From Notamacropus eugenii (lineage: Eukaryota > Chordata > Mammalia > Diprotodontia > Macropodidae), in the NCBI RefSeq assembly GCF_028372415.1, contig NC_092879.1:64619651-64683650 (forward strand): a stretch of DNA of 64,000 nucleotides, in the 5' to 3' direction. Under the pieces are notes generated by a model, which was not told the origin of the DNA, made no database searches, and was given only the letters and a program-made list of their open reading frames with translations. Within the stretch, counting starts at the first letter, position 1, and every line of letters starts with the position of its first letter. The position numbers and the translations under genes were made by a program. This document shows positions 37,671 to 50,214 of this stretch, piece after piece.

Positions 37671-38665
37671 TCACCTCCCATTTGCCTTGATGCCTTCTTT
37701 ATCAGTTCTATGAAGATGACACCCAGATCTCTCGAATTCCAGTCACCTACTACCTCTACTGTACATTTCCAACTTGATGTCCTATAAACAACTCAACCTC
37801 AATAGGTCTGAAACAAAATTTGTTGTCTTTCTCCCTAGACACATATCTTGTCCAAAGTTCCCTGTTTACTTGAGGGTACCACCTTTCTTCTAGTCATTCA
37901 AATTCACAGTCTCAGATTCGTGCCCCACTCTTCCCTCATTTCCCTCATTCAATCAGCTGTCAAGTCTTCTTGATTGATTTATCTCTATGACATCTAACAT
38001 ATTCATCCTCTTTCTGCTCATGTAGGCATCCCCTACTTCACATCCACGTCATCTCTTGCCTGGACGATTGCAACTGTCTCTTAATTAGATTGCCTTGTCT
38101 ACATTCTCTCCTCATCTCCAATCTATGTTTTTTATAGCTGATAACTGGCTATTCCTAAAGCACAGACTTTACCATGTTCTTCCCCTACTCAATAACATTC
38201 AGCAGTTTCCTACTGGCTTTACAATAAAATGTTAACCTCTGTTGGGCATCTTCTAAAACCTTCAGAATATGGCTCATGTCTCCCCCTCACATACTCTACG
38301 TTCCAGACAAATTGATCTGCTGTTGTTCTTAGATTATGACCTTCTACCTTTTAGTTCTGTATCTTTGCACCACTACCTCTAGAAATCTCTAGCTTCCTTC
38401 AAGGGTCAGCTTGGGAATTACCCCCTACAGGAAGCTTTTCCTGATTGTTCAGTTATTTTGCCACAACTACAACCACCGAATTACTTTGCATTTAATTTGT
38501 ATCTGCTTTATATTTTCTAGCGATGTACAGGTCATATTCTCTAGTAAATTATGAGTTTCCTAAGAGTGGGTACTGCTTCTCCCCTTTAGCTTTGTATCTC
38601 TGTTGCCAAGCACACAGGAGATACTTAATAGATGTCTATTAGATTCCATTCAACTCAACGGAAAG
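37671..38665 (+). repeat. L2 LINE, ~1 kb 3' portion
   Basis: Longest L2 in the window. ORF2 C-terminal remnants are 'tctatgaagatgacacccagatc', 'ctcttgcctggacgattgcaac' and 'ttctaaaaccttcagaatatggctc'. The 3' non-coding tail has 'cttccttcaagggtcagc', 'ctacaggaagcttttcctg' and 'ttgccaagcacacaggagatacttaatag'. No intact frame. Confidence 0.85.
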
Positions 38666-39385
38666 GCTGACCCTTGCTGGTTAGTCTTTTGGGATGAGAT
38701 GTGCTCTCTCAATGCTATTGAACATCCTCAAAATTCATAGATCCCATAGAGGAAAGTGCCTCCATTTTTTAAAACTGCTTTTAAATTATTCAATACATTT
38801 GTGAAAATGAGAACACTGTTTTACAAAGGCAAAATGCAAGGCAAACAGTGGTCAGATTTATAGGCAATTAAAAAGGAAATGATGAAGGGATGGGGTGAAG
38901 ACCCTCTTGGAGGGCGTCCTGTTATTTAGGTACTGCCATGCAGCAGACAGCACATGGTTTGAGGAACAGACAGGCAATATCACTTGCTTGTTTGAGGACC
39001 TGAATGTGGTAATGGTCATAGGCCCAGACGCCATTGTCATTTGGCACAAAAGCCAAGAGCTAAACAGAGGAGTAAGTGAAAAGTCATCTAGTAAGGACGA
39101 GAATGACACAGGTTTGTTAATGGAGAAATATTTTCTTGTTTACTATGGATTTTAGCAGGAGCATAAATAAGTGAAAGGAAGAAGACAACAGCTGCAGAGA
39201 AAATAGTATCAGCAATGTTTATGAGGGTGAGGACTTGGTATTTTACCTCTAGATCACAGAGAATCAAGAATAAACATGGCATAGGAACAAAAAGGGCTGC
39301 ATCGCTTACAAAGGCCCAATTTCTCTGGCTCATAACTTCTGGAATTTTCTTTACTCTTTTAACAACTCCCCTTTTTTGTTTGAAT
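38666..39385. other. Unassigned non-coding sequence
   Basis: Open frames of 83-121 codons (38858-39453) overlap on both strands without domains. The minus-strand 121-codon frame (39088-39453) contains a hydrophobic stretch but no recognisable family. Confidence 0.4.
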
Positions 39386-39542
39386 TCAAGCAAGGGAAGA
39401 GCTAAAAGGATAGAGAATGCAATTTTACCTCTACCCTGGGTGACCTTGAACAAATCATTTACATTTTCCTGGTTTCTTTTCTCACATTTGTAAACAAGAG
39501 GTAGTTTTTCCTATGAGGTAGGTGGAGCTAGCATGGGGAAAA
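39386..39542 (+). repeat. MIR fragment flanking the purine repeat
   Basis: 'accctgggtgaccttgaacaaatc', 'cctggtttcttttctcacatttgtaaac'. MIR-like sequence also lies past the purine tract (39945-40150: 'tctgcttctgacacttgctagttgg', 'cctcacctataaaatgggg'). Confidence 0.55.
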
Positions 39543-39925
39543 ATAAAAAAAGAAAGCAAGAAAGAGAGGGAGGGAAGGAGGGAGGAAAGAAGGAAGGAAG
39601 GAAGGAAGGAAGGAAGGAAGGAAGGAAGGAAGGAAGGAAGGAAGGAAGGAAGGAAGGGAGGGAGGGAGGGAGGGAGGGAGGGAGGGAGGAAGGAAGGAAG
39701 GAAGGAAGGAAGGAAGGAAGGAAGGAAGGAAGGGAGGGAGGGAGGGAGGGAGGGAGGGAGGGAGGAAGGAAGGAAGGAAGGAAGGAAGGAAGGAAGGAAG
39801 GAAGGAAGGAAGGAAGGAAGGAAGGAAGGAAGGAAGGAAGGAAGGAAAGAAGGGAGGGAGGGAGGGAGGGAGGGAGGGAGGAAGGAAAGGAGGATGGGAA
39901 GGAGGGGGAGGAAGGAAGGAAGAGA
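39543..39925 (+). repeat. Polypurine microsatellite with alternating GGAA and GGGA blocks
   Basis: About 380 bp almost purely A/G on the plus strand. Long (GGAA)n arrays (about 39585-39655, 39690-39732 and 39768-39852) alternate with (GGGA)n arrays (about 39656-39689, 39733-39767 and 39853-39882), giving a higher-order GGAA-GGGA pattern. It produces long spurious frames on both strands (Arg/Glu/Gly on plus, Ser/Leu/Pro on minus). Confidence 0.97.
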
Positions 39926-40214
39926 GTAAGATAGACTAAACTTGGAGTCTGCAGGGATCAAGGTTTGATTTCTGCTTCTGACACTTGCTAGTTGGATGAT
40001 CCAGAGTAAGTCATTTGATTTCCCTGAACCCCAGTATCCTCACCTATAAAATGGGGATAATGAAAGTATTCATTTATTTCACAGAATTGTGAAGATTGAG
40101 TGAGAGAATGAATGTAAACTGCTAAACATAACTTAAATGTTATAGAAATGTCAGCCATTACTGTTAGTCCACAGGTACATGGTAAAGTCAAATGAAACCT
40201 GGAAAGCAAAAATT

Positions 40215-40475
40215 CATGAACTGACATTGAGTGTTTTAAAAATTGCAAAATGCTCTACACACTTTATCTCATCTGAACCTGTTGACAACCTTGTGGTGGT
40301 AGGTGCTATTAGTACTATTATCCCCATTTAACAGATGACTAAACTGAGGCTCATAGAGGTAACATGCTTTGTCCAGGGTCAGGCAGCATGTTTCATGGGT
40401 GAAATTTTTAACACAGGTCTTTCTGAATCTCAAGCCTAATGCTCTATCCAACATGTCAGGTTGTGTTATGAAAAT
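40215..40475 (-). repeat. MIR, antisense
   Basis: 'aaattgcaaaatgctctacac', 'cccatttaacagatgactaaactgaggc', 'gtccagggtcaggcagc' and 'aatgctctatccaacatg'. Confidence 0.75.
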
Positions 40476-41650
40476 TAATTGTTGTTCTTGTTCCTTTCTT
40501 TCCATTTTGTCAGTATTTATTTCCCCAGTTCTAAATTTAACATTGACTTTGAGTAGATTTATGCCATCTATTTCTCCTTATGAAAAATGGAGTGGGGGGG
40601 GTGAGCCTGGATGTTCCTTTAAATCCCTTCTTGTTCTAAGTTCTACGGTCCTTTAACCATGCATAGGAAACAAGCACTCCATGCAGTGTAGCTGGTCAGA
40701 TCCCAGGTACCAAATCATCCCACCTTCCCCTCCTTCCTTCACCACCATCCCATTATGATCCTGGAGTGAAGCAGAGTGCCCACACATGAACACACACATG
40801 CACACCCATACACACATCTCTTTTCAATGCTCTAAGCATGAAGCACAGAGATAGGTAATGAGCCAGAATGAGACCAGGAGCACACAAACATCCTGGGGAA
40901 GGAAAAAAAAGTTCAGCAAGAAGGGAAGTGAGTCCAATCAATAACACGTAGCTCTCCTAAAGCCAGAGCTCTGAGATTCCAGCTCATCTAACGGAGTACT
41001 TTGGTTAGCATCTACAAAGCTATACTTGCTGTTGGTTGCTCCACAGAGATGTTTGTATAGGAGAACCTAGGGTCTCAGGGGGGTCTCCACCCATAGTGTT
41101 GAGAGACTGGTCTTTCTCCCTATCCATCTACAAAGGTATTTTGTTCCTGTGGCATCTGCCCAATTTTATCGTAGGTCCCAGAAACAGATCCCTGTGCCTA
41201 AGTCTTACTTCAGATCAATGACAGATACTGGGAGAAGGCCTCAGCCAGTCAAGTAGAAAGGGAGCTGGAATGAGAGTGGTCACAGACTAAGCTGTGCCCT
41301 CTTGTTTAGAACATGGTGTTGGCATCGTGACCAAGAAAGAACAAAATGCCTTCAGATAATCTGCCTTCAAAGGATTAAACTGAATCTTTTCAGATGCAAG
41401 CCATTTCAATTCAACATGAGCTACTCAAACAGTGTGCTGGGTACTGTGGGATATGGAAAAGTCTAAGACATGGTTTCTGCCATCAGAGGGTTAGACTGGC
41501 TATTTGTCCATAAAGGCCATAACTAGGATCAGTGTGCAGAAATGCAAGGAAGGTATATATCAATTCAGCTTAAGTACAGACTCACAACTTCAGTTCAACC
41601 AAAATGGAATGGGCCCAAACTCCTAAACTGGAATTACAAGCAAATTTTAT
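40476..41650. other. Unassigned non-coding sequence
   Basis: Short CA-rich run at 40780-40812 ('cacacatgaacacacacatgcacacc'). No gene. Confidence 0.4.
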
Positions 41651-43695
41651 CCACCATTTAAAGAGAAATTTATACCTATGGATTATTCTCAAAAACTGAG
41701 AGAAGGTACTGTATTAAACTCTATTTGTGAGATAAACATGACCCCAATTCCCAAACCTTAGAGAAGAACCAAAGTAGAGAAATGGTTCTATGATCAAAAA
41801 TTACTAATGAATGAAGATTGATGCAAAACTTTTTGAATAAAATCTTTGTGAGGAACCTGCAGCAACATACCCAGAAAACATTTCTCTATGACCAAGTTGG
41901 ATTCATACACTCCAATTTAATAGATAACTTTAAGGAAATAATTAGCATAATGTATCATGAAACAAAGATACAAAATGATTTCAACAGATGCAGGAAAAAA
42001 ATCTTTGGCTAAATGCAACATTCGTTTTAAAACTCCAAAAGTATTAGACATGGAAGGACCCTTACCTCATATTACCAAAACAGATGTATATACCTATATA
42101 CACAAATACATACATATATGTATGTATATGTGCACAGACATATATATATGTACAATATGATGTGTATATGTACATATACACACATATAAGCCAAGAATTC
42201 CCTTTTTTGTGATGGGATATATTAGATCTTTTCTTAGCACAAAATGGGATAAAGTAAGGATATTCCCTCTCCCCACTATTACTTAGCATAATTCTTGCAA
42301 TGTGCATTATAGCAATATGACAAGAGAACAAAATTAAAGCAAAGAGAAGCTAACAGTAATCTCTATTTGCAAAAGACATGATGTTATACTTAGAAAATCC
42401 CAGAGAACTGATGAAGAAACTAATTCAAATGATTAATGACATTAGCAAAATAGCATTTTTTAAAAATAAATTCACAAAATTGATTATTTCTATACATCAC
42501 TACCAAAAAATTTAAAGAAATTATAAGAAATATTCTATAAAAGTAGCTATGGAATGAATAAATTATATGGGAGCTAACCTATCAACAGACAAGGATAATT
42601 TAAATATTCATAGAAATACAATTGTAAAACATTATTCACAGAAATAATGGAAGATGTAAATGATTAGAGGAAAATTTGATGCTCATGCATAAACTCTCAT
42701 AATATAAGAAAAATGACAATATTATGTACATTAATCTCCAGATTTAGCGTTGTATCAATCAAATGACCAATTTTATCTAAAATTGATCAAAACATGATTA
42801 AATTTCATTTGAAGGAACAAAAGGTCTAGAATCTGAAAAAGATTAAATAATAGATTTGTAGACTTAAAATTATTTTATAAAGCAATAGTCATCAGAACCA
42901 CTTGGTACTAAAAAAACAAACATAAGAATCAATGAAACAGACTAGATAAATAAATAAAAAATAGAAGCAACTGAAAACAGTCCAAGGGCAAAAAATCCGT
43001 AGAATATAATTTCTCAGAAGAAGAACTCTTTTTATGGCAACAACTACTACAAAAATTGGAAAACACTTCAGCAGAAATTAAGTTCAGACAAGCATCTTAC
43101 ATAGTACTACAATTAGCACAAAATGAATACATGACTTAATTTAAAAAGATACATCATAAAGATATAAGAAATAACAGAAGACAGCACTCTATGCAATGCT
43201 GTCTGGAGAAATAATTTTTAAACAAATTGGAGATCATAGTAGACAAAAGAGACAATTATGATTGCTTAATATTTTTTAATTTATGAATAAAGTCAGTGAA
43301 GATAGATTTAAAAAACTATCAAGAAGGAAAGGAAGATTTGACTGAAATATCATCAATTCAAATTTGAAATCCAAAATAGTTAATTTATTGAAATATATAA
43401 AACCAAGAATGATACCATAATAGGTAAGTATTTAGTTAAAAGAAATGAGCCATTTCCAAAAGAAGAATTTGAGTTATAAATGTTCATTTGAGAATATATT
43501 CCAAATCACTAATAGAAAGAGAAATGTAAATTAAAAGAACACCGAGTTTTCTTCTCACATTTCACAAACTGGCAAAGATGAAAAGCAGGGAGGGAATGCT
43601 TTGAGGGGTATTGGAAGACAGGTACTCTAATATACTGTTGGTGGAGCTATAACCACTTGTAGAGAATACTGTATGCAGAATTTGTATAGTGTACA
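41651..43695 (+). mobile_element. Old LINE-1 ORF2 fragment, sense
   Basis: About 2 kb of decayed L1 ORF2. 'agttggattcatacactccaattt', 'aaatcccagagaactgatgaag', 'cattcatagaaataca' and near the end 'atactgttggtggagctataa' are in the L1 order. Many stops; no useful frame. Contains the AT/TG-rich simple repeat at 42085-42190. The 3' end (ORF2 C-terminus) is missing. Confidence 0.75.
42085..42190. repeat. Imperfect (TATG/CATA)n repeat
   Basis: Alternating 'tatatac', 'catacatatatgtatgtatatgtg' type words. Potential cruciform-forming but impure. Confidence 0.8.
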
Positions 43696-43869
43696 GGGTT
43701 TACAACAATAATAGCCTGAGATGCAAAGTAAGGTAAGAAGAAATAGGAAAGCTATATGTATCATGACTACAACAATATAACTGGAAAGATCAATAAAATA
43801 ATACATAAATACATAGTATGAAATTTCATTGACCAAGCTTGGGTTCTCCAAAAATATATGAGAAAGTGG

Positions 43870-44968
43870 GGAGGGTGGAGGCAAGATGGTGGAGTAGAAG
43901 CAGACACTTGCTAGAGCCCTCCACCTAAGCCCAATCAAATACCTGTAAAAATGATTCTAAACAAATTCTGGAGCTGCAGAACCCACAGAATGATAGCGTG
44001 AAGCAGATCCCAGTCCAAGACAGCCCATAAGATTGACGGGAAGCATCTATCATGCCATGCTGGAAGCAGAGCACAGTCCAGCATGGGTCACATCAGCACA
44101 CACGGACTTTAGCAGGTCTCTGGGGGATTGAATCTCTGGCACTTGTGATGGTTTCCAAACTTCACAACCCCGAAATGTCAAGGACAAATTGGAAGATCAG
44201 TGGAAAACTTGTAGGACCTTTGTGAGAGAGTAGAGTGGTCTGGCCCCAGACCCAGAACAGCAGAAGGGGTGGAGGAGCCCAGCAGCAACAGCAGCTATTT
44301 CTGGAGCTCTAGACCCACAGAGTGTGGGGGAATCAATTGATTGACAGTACACACCCCTACCCTCACTAGAAACAGAGAACTGCCTTGACAAAGAGCTCAA
44401 AAATCAAGTAAATGGCTGGGGAAATGAGCAAAAACCAGAAAAAGAATCAGACTATAAAATCTTACTTTGGTGACAAGGAAGACCAAAATATGCAAACAGA
44501 AGAAGACAGCAAAGTCAAAGCTTCTATATTCAAGGCCTCCAAAAGAATATGAATTAGTCTCAGGCCATAGAAGGGCTCAAAAAGGATTTTGAAAATCAAG
44601 TAAGATAAGTAAAGGAAAAAATGGGAAGAGAAATGAGAGTGATGGAAGAAAATAATGAAAACCAAGTCAATTGCTTGCTAAAGGGGAACCAAAAAATGCT
44701 GAAGAAAATAACACCTTAAAAATAGACTAACCCAGGTGGCAAAAGTGATCCAAAATGCCAATAAGGAGAAGAATACCTTAAAAAGCAGAATTGGCCAGAT
44801 GGAAAAGGAGGTCCAAAAGCTCAATGAAGAAAATAATTACTTAAAAACTAGAATGGAGCAGATGGAGGCTAATGATTTTATGAAAAATCAGGAAATTGTA
44901 AAATAAAACCAAAGGAATAAAAAAAAATCAGACAATGTGAAATATCTCATTGGAAAAGCAACTGAGTC
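43870..44968 (+). mobile_element. LINE-1 5' UTR and ORF1 N-terminal fragment, sense
   Basis: Starts 'ggaggcaagatggtggagtag', the usual start of marsupial L1 5' UTRs, and passes through 'ctgcagaacccacagaatg'. The ORF1 coiled-coil region is 'gggaagagaaatgagagtgatgg', 'gaagaaaataacaccttaaaaa' and 'ggccagatggaaaaggaggtcc'. Truncated after about 1.1 kb and interrupted by stops. The 5' UTR may once have served as an internal promoter. Relation to the ORF2 piece ending at 43695 is unclear (wrong order for one element). Confidence 0.8.
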
Positions 44969-45585
44969 TTGCTGACTCTATCTAGGTCCAATGCTCTACT
45001 TATTTAGGCAGGAATTAGGTTCCATGGCCTTTGAGGGTTCATGCAATTCTAAATCTATGATTCAATGACATAGGCAGCTAACATTATTAGATCTCATACC
45101 CATATAATGATAGCTCAATTCAACAAATATTTACTGAGTGTCTATAGTATCACCTCATTTCTCTAGGGGCCAGTTATACAGCAACCTCAATTATGCAGAA
45201 TAGAGCCAAGGATAAAGAAGGAAATGAAAGCTGACCTGTCATTATGTGACCCAAGTCCATGTACTAAAGCTCTTATACTTCAGGCACAGAAGAGAGCCTT
45301 ACTCAGAGACTGTTTACTCTTAGTTATGACAGAATTCTAATTTGGGTTGCATAGTATTTTTAACCAGGCTAGAAACAGACAGTTTGGGATGGGAAAGGAC
45401 AAGAGGATTCCCTAACAGCATGCACACACTGACATCAATGAGAAATAGTAGATAGTTAAAAAGGAAAAAAAAAGAAATATGAAAAGAAAATATAAGACAT
45501 AAAAATTGCAGTCTAGGGCCTTCAGTGCATGGGTAAACAGTTCTACACCCCCGAGTGGCCCCTGAAAACTATATGCCAGTATTTT
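44969..45585. other. MIR stub and unassigned sequence
   Basis: 44969-45075 resembles a MIR end ('aattctaaatctatgattcaatgac'). The remainder shows nothing recognised. Confidence 0.4.
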
Positions 45586-45995
45586 TAAAATATTTCTGTT
45601 ATTTATTTTTAATATTCTATAAAAAAAACATTGAGTTCCAGATTCTCTCCCTTCCTTCCTTACCCTTTGAGAAAGCAAGCAAAATTCCATCAATTATACA
45701 TGTGAAATCATGTAAAACATATTTCTTTATTAGCCATATTGCAAAAAATCAAGAAAAATAAAGTGAAAACAGTATGTCTGCACTCATGTGTTCATCAGTT
45801 CTCCTTGAAGGAAGATAGAAATTTTTGTCTTTTTGGATCATTGTATTGATCCAAATAGCTAAGTCATTCACAGTTGATCATTGTACAATATTATTGTTAC
45901 TCTGCACTACGTTCTGGTTCTGTTCACTTCTCTTTGCATCAATTCATATAAATCGTCCCAGGTTTTTCTTGAAACATTCTTCTTGTCATTTATAT
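45586..45995 (-). mobile_element. LINE-1 3' end, antisense, old
   Basis: 'aaaacattgagttccagattctctccc', 'gttgatcattgtacaatattattgttact', 'gttctggttctgttcact', 'gtcccaggtttttcttgaaac'. Same region as the copies at 24407 and 30586. Confidence 0.75.
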
Positions 45996-46228
45996 GCCAG
46001 TATTTAGAATTCATTATCCAATCAGTCATAAAACTGATAAATGACCTGTTGCTTACTGAAATAAATAATACTGCAATGGGACTCCCTTCCTTGGGGCACA
46101 CTGCAAACTTCATCTCAGTTTTTAGGGTTCCTGTATATGGGTGAAAAAACTAAACTAATCACATAGTGGTCAGCCTTCTACATATGAGCCTCTTAAAACC
46201 TAACTGGGCTGGTCCTCAGATGACAAAT
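45996..46228. other. Unassigned non-coding sequence
   Basis: Nothing recognised with confidence. Confidence 0.35.
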
Positions 46229-46287
<59 letters not shown>

Positions 46288-46316
46288 GGAGGGAGGTAGG
46301 TAGATAGATATACATA
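46229..46316 (+). repeat. (GATA)n microsatellite
   Basis: About 14 GATA units (46230-46286), then GGGA/GGTA and a short GATA/CATA tail. A second small TCTA cluster is at 46480-46492. Confidence 0.95.
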
Positions 46317-47355
46317 TACATGTTTGTATGTGTATATGCACACATGTATATGCTGTTCTCTTGTTTCATATATGTAGTGATATGTTTCACATTACACATG
46401 TTTAGATATCTATATCTAGACATATGTGTGCATCTCTCCCCTCCCTTCTCTGTCCCTCCCTCCCTCACTTCCTCATGTCTCTATCTATCTATGGTGTTAG
46501 TCTACCATTTGGCTTGGTAGAATCTGTACATATTTGTGTGACTTGAGTCTCAGTTTGATGAACACATGATCCCTTGCAACGCACAATAAAGACCTTAATG
46601 AGAGAAAGGCTTGGTGAAGGGTCCTAGAAACTGTCTTGCAGCTATATTTTGTGTCTCCCAAGACACAAAGGTTTGAGCTTAGCATATTCCAGGTATCTCT
46701 TGCAGTTTCCCAGGTCATGACAGGTGCTGAAAATGTGAACTAATACCAGCCACATTAAAGACACCATCTCTGAGCTGGAAAGTTTTTGAATGGCCAATTA
46801 GCTCAAATTCTTTGGCATTTTTTAAGTGAAAACATTTCTGTATGTCAATTTTCTGGAGTTGCTGGTGACCCCTGACACTCCTAAGAAATATAAACTTTCC
46901 CCAAAGCATGGTCAGGTTAAGACAAGGTTCTCGAAAAAGAGAGCTTAACAAAGTTTAATAGATTTCAAGCAAAACTCATTTTTACAGTGATAAAGGTATA
47001 ATTCATGTACACTTCTTAGAAGTGATCTTCCTGACTGGATGACTTATTAAGGTGACACCTACAAAAGATGTTATCTCAAAAGATGTAAATTACATCAAAG
47101 ATGCAATCTCTTCCCAGACCAGCCATGGCCCTGTATATTTACAACTGGTCAATCTCATGTCCTCCCAGCATAGCTCAAAAACAAAACCAGTCACTACTTT
47201 TTATTAAGAAATTGAGAATTGTAAATATATTCCTACTGAGTGAGAAACTAAAAACCTTTATATATGTCAGGGCAAGAGATCAGTCTTCTGGAATAGAAGC
47301 AATATGCTGTCGGAAATATTTGACAAAATGGTGTTAAAGTGAACACATTGTTTTT
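46317..47355. other. Unassigned non-coding sequence
   Basis: No gene. TATG-rich at 46317-46345. Opposite-strand frames at 46497-46951 are featureless. Confidence 0.4.
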
Positions 47356-47635
47356 CAAGAGCTAGCATTTATATAGAGCTTTAAGGTCTACACAGCTATT
47401 ACCATATTTGGTCCTCACAATTACTCTGGGAGGTTAGTGCTATTATTATGCCCATTTTACAGATGGGGGCATACTTCTTGGCTATGAGGCCCTGGACAGC
47501 CTCAGTTCTCTCAACTGTAAAATGTGGATAGCTAGACAGTTAGTTACTGTCTGAGGCCTGATCTGAACTCAGATCCTCCTGACTCCATTTCTAGAGCTCT
47601 TGACCACTATAACACCTAACTGCCTCTTAAAGTTG
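47356..47635 (-). repeat. MIR(s), antisense
   Basis: 'gctagcatttatatagagctttaagg', 'ggtcctcacaattactctggg', 'tatgcccattttacagatggg', 'tgaactcagatcctcctgactcc'. An embedded sense-like piece ('ctcagttctctcaactgtaaaatg') suggests two overlapping copies. Confidence 0.75.
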
Positions 47636-47689
47636 CTTTTAATATAACATGGCTCTCACAGCATTTTTTCAGATCATGATGTAAACAAA

Positions 47690-47965
47690 AATTATTAAGC
47701 CAATACTACATATTAATACTACATGCAAGACACTGTACTAGATGCTGGAGATATGAGAGCCAAGGCAAAGGCCCTCAAGAAGTATCTACTACAGTGATAT
47801 ACCATACATAAATATAAGTGAATGCAAACCATATACAAGGTAACATGAAATAATTCTAATAGATTAAAAAATATTAACAATTAAGAGTATTGAGAAAGGC
47901 CTTATGGAATAAGTGGCATTTAAGTTCTTCTGAGAAAGCAGAAGTGAGGAAGGAATGTTAACTTA
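47690..47965 (+). repeat. Unassigned dispersed repeat, copy 3
   Basis: 'caagacactgtactagatgctggagatatgag', 'aaggccctcaag', 'accatatacaagg', 'tattgagaaaggccttatgg', 'ggcatttaagttcttctgag'. Same word order as the copy at 10480, truncated. Confidence 0.5.
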
Positions 47966-48228
47966 TTCCCTTCCTTTATATGCCTTTCATCCTTCTATCT
48001 ACAAAATGAAGGCAAAGTTGAGGGCTACTTACCCCACCTAGATCACTGAAAATTCAATGAATAAGATGTGGAAGAATTCCCAATTCATCAATTTTACATT
48101 TTGTTTGTCATGAAAAGACATAGGGGTCAGCTTGTGTGAAGGTATGGGGATGCAAGGTGGAATACTATTTATGGAAAACAGTTCTCCCATGCAAATTTAT
48201 CATTGTCCAGTTTTCATTAATATTAGCC
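47966..48228. other. Unassigned non-coding sequence
   Basis: Nothing recognised. Confidence 0.4.
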
Positions 48229-48640
48229 AGCAATTTAAGTACATAGAGATTTGCAAAGTGCTTTATATGTTATGGATCATTTGGTCCTCATAACAGCCCT
48301 CTGAAATAAATGCTACTATTATATCCCATTTGACAGATGGAGAAAATAAAGCTAAGAAAGGTTAAGTGCTTGCCAAAGGTCACAAAGGTAATAAAAGTCT
48401 AAGATAGGATCTGAATTCAGGTTTTCAGATTCCAAGTCCATTATTTTATCCACTGTGCCACCCAGCTGCCTCAGTCAGGATTATAGGCCTCAGCATCATG
48501 GCCCCTACTAGACGATAGACCCTTTGAGGACAGGGACAGGGACCATGTCTTATTCATCTCTGAATCCCTCAATACCCTACACAGTGTCTTGTACACCATA
48601 GTGGCTATATAAATCTTTACTGAATCAAATAATCCTTCGG
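48229..48640. repeat. Antisense MIR then L2 tip
   Basis: MIR (minus) at 48229-48478: 'gcaaagtgctttatatg', 'tatcccatttgacagatgg', 'ccactgtgccacccagctgcc'. L2 end (plus) at 48505-48635: 'agaccctttgaggacaggg', 'ctacacagtgtcttg', 'atctttactgaatc'. Confidence 0.7.
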
Positions 48641-49388
48641 TCATCAATATATGATCTCCCTCTCCTCCCGTCCATCCCCACCAAAATAAAGGAAAACATA
48701 ATTGCTTGGAAATGAATTGATAAGACAAAGAAGAGATAATAAAAGCATCCAGAACTCATATTAAACAAGTCCAGGGCTTTTGCAGATTAGACACTGAGTT
48801 TTAAGCTTGTTTCTGATCTGTTCTGTTATGCAAGAGCTAAGAGTACTGTACTATACTAAGAATTCCACAAGAGGGCATGAGAATAATATAAAACACAGCG
48901 AATCATTCAAATATGCTTTTCTGTACTTTTCCAGGTTTGACCAAAGTACTGTCTTACTTCCATCAACATCTCTAACCTCTCACCTTAAAATACTGATCAA
49001 AAATGTCAGGCGAACCTCTCTGAAAAATCGACCTCTTCAGCACCATGGAGAGTAATTAGTACTGCCAGATTGCTGGAGTTAGTCAGTGGACCTGCATCTG
49101 AATTCCGCTTCTGATACTCTGATTAAGTATGAGGGACTCATTTCATCCCAATATTGAACCTGAAATAACAGAGAGCTATGAAGCCTGCCTCTAACAACAA
49201 GTGAGGAAACTTAAGCCCAAAGAGGGTGACTTGTCTAAGATCACACATCTAGTAAGCATCAGAGGGGGAATTTGAACCCAACTACTCCAGAGCCAGGGCT
49301 CTTTCTACTGTATCATGCTATATTCCCCACCCACCCCATACACAAAAGATTAATAGAAATCATCAAGCAAAGACTACAACCTAAGGAA
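48641..49388. other. Unassigned sequence with a MIR-related piece
   Basis: 49150-49330 has 'acaacaagtgaggaaacttaagcccaaagagg' words, 'cttgtctaagatcacacatctagtaag' and 'gagccagggctctttctactgtatcatgc', an antisense MIR relative. The rest is unassigned. Confidence 0.5.
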
Positions 49389-49880
49389 GCTGTAGAGGTA
49401 GTTAAGTGGCTCAGCGGATAGAGTCCTGGGTCTGGAGGCAGGAAGACGTGAGTTCAATTACCTAGAAGACCAAGGACATGTCATTTAACCTCAGTTCTCT
49501 AAATTGGAAAATGGGGAGGATAACAGTAACTACCTTCCCATGGTTGTTGTGAGGATCAAATGAGATACAATTTGTAAAGTATCCAGCTCATAATGGATGC
49601 TATATAAATGTAGGCTATAATTATTATTACAGGGCAGCTAGGTGACACTCCAATGGATGGAATACTGGACCTGGAATAAGGAAGATCTGAGTTCAAATCC
49701 AGCCTCAGACACTGACTAGCTGTGTGACTCTGAGTCAATCACTGCACCCTGTTTGCCTCAGTTTCCTCATAAGTTGGAGAAGGAAATGGCAAACCACTCC
49801 ATTATCTTTGCCAAGAAAACCCCAAAAGGGGTCACAAAGAGTCAAACATGACTGAAAATGACTAAACAACAATAACAACA
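49389..49880 (+). mobile_element. MIR-type SINE followed by tRNA-headed SINE
   Basis: 49389-49628: sense MIR-like ('agtcctgggtctggaggcagg', 'ttgttgtgaggatcaaatgag', 'ataatggatgctatataaatg'). 49634-49880: full marsupial SINE ('gggcagctaggtga', 'gagttcaaatccagcctcagac', 'ggagaaggaaatggcaaaccactcc', 'tttgccaagaaaacccc', 'aaacatgactgaaa') ending in an A-rich tail. Confidence 0.85.
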
Positions 49881-50214
49881 AATTACTACTACAAGGAATT
49901 CACAGAAAGGCAAGTGTTGGATGGGATGGCCTCTGATGTTCTTTCCATCTCTGAGCTTCTACAATACAATCTTTCTCATTATTTTAATGTTCTAAGGAAG
50001 ACATCCAACTGTTTACACTTAGTATATATCACTTTTCTCATATGTAGCCATTAGCAACAGGCTATCCTCCCTGTGAGAAACAGTGTCATGTAGTGGTTGG
50101 AGATTAGACTATGTCCAGTTCTAGGAGGTACCAATCAGGTTTCTCATTGCCACATGCTAGTTTTCACCCCAGAGTTGCCAGGTGGTCTTCCAAATAAATA
50201 GCAATGGTGAAAAT
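49881..50214. other. Unassigned non-coding sequence
   Basis: Nothing recognised. Confidence 0.4.

Noticed and set aside
39543-39925. CRISPR-like or satellite array
   Set aside because: The units are simple tetranucleotides without spacers, and the genome is vertebrate.
39482-39961. 133-159 codon frames rich in Pro/Ser/Leu or Gly/Arg/Glu
   Set aside because: Produced by the GGAA/GGGA microsatellite, which has no stop codons in several frames.
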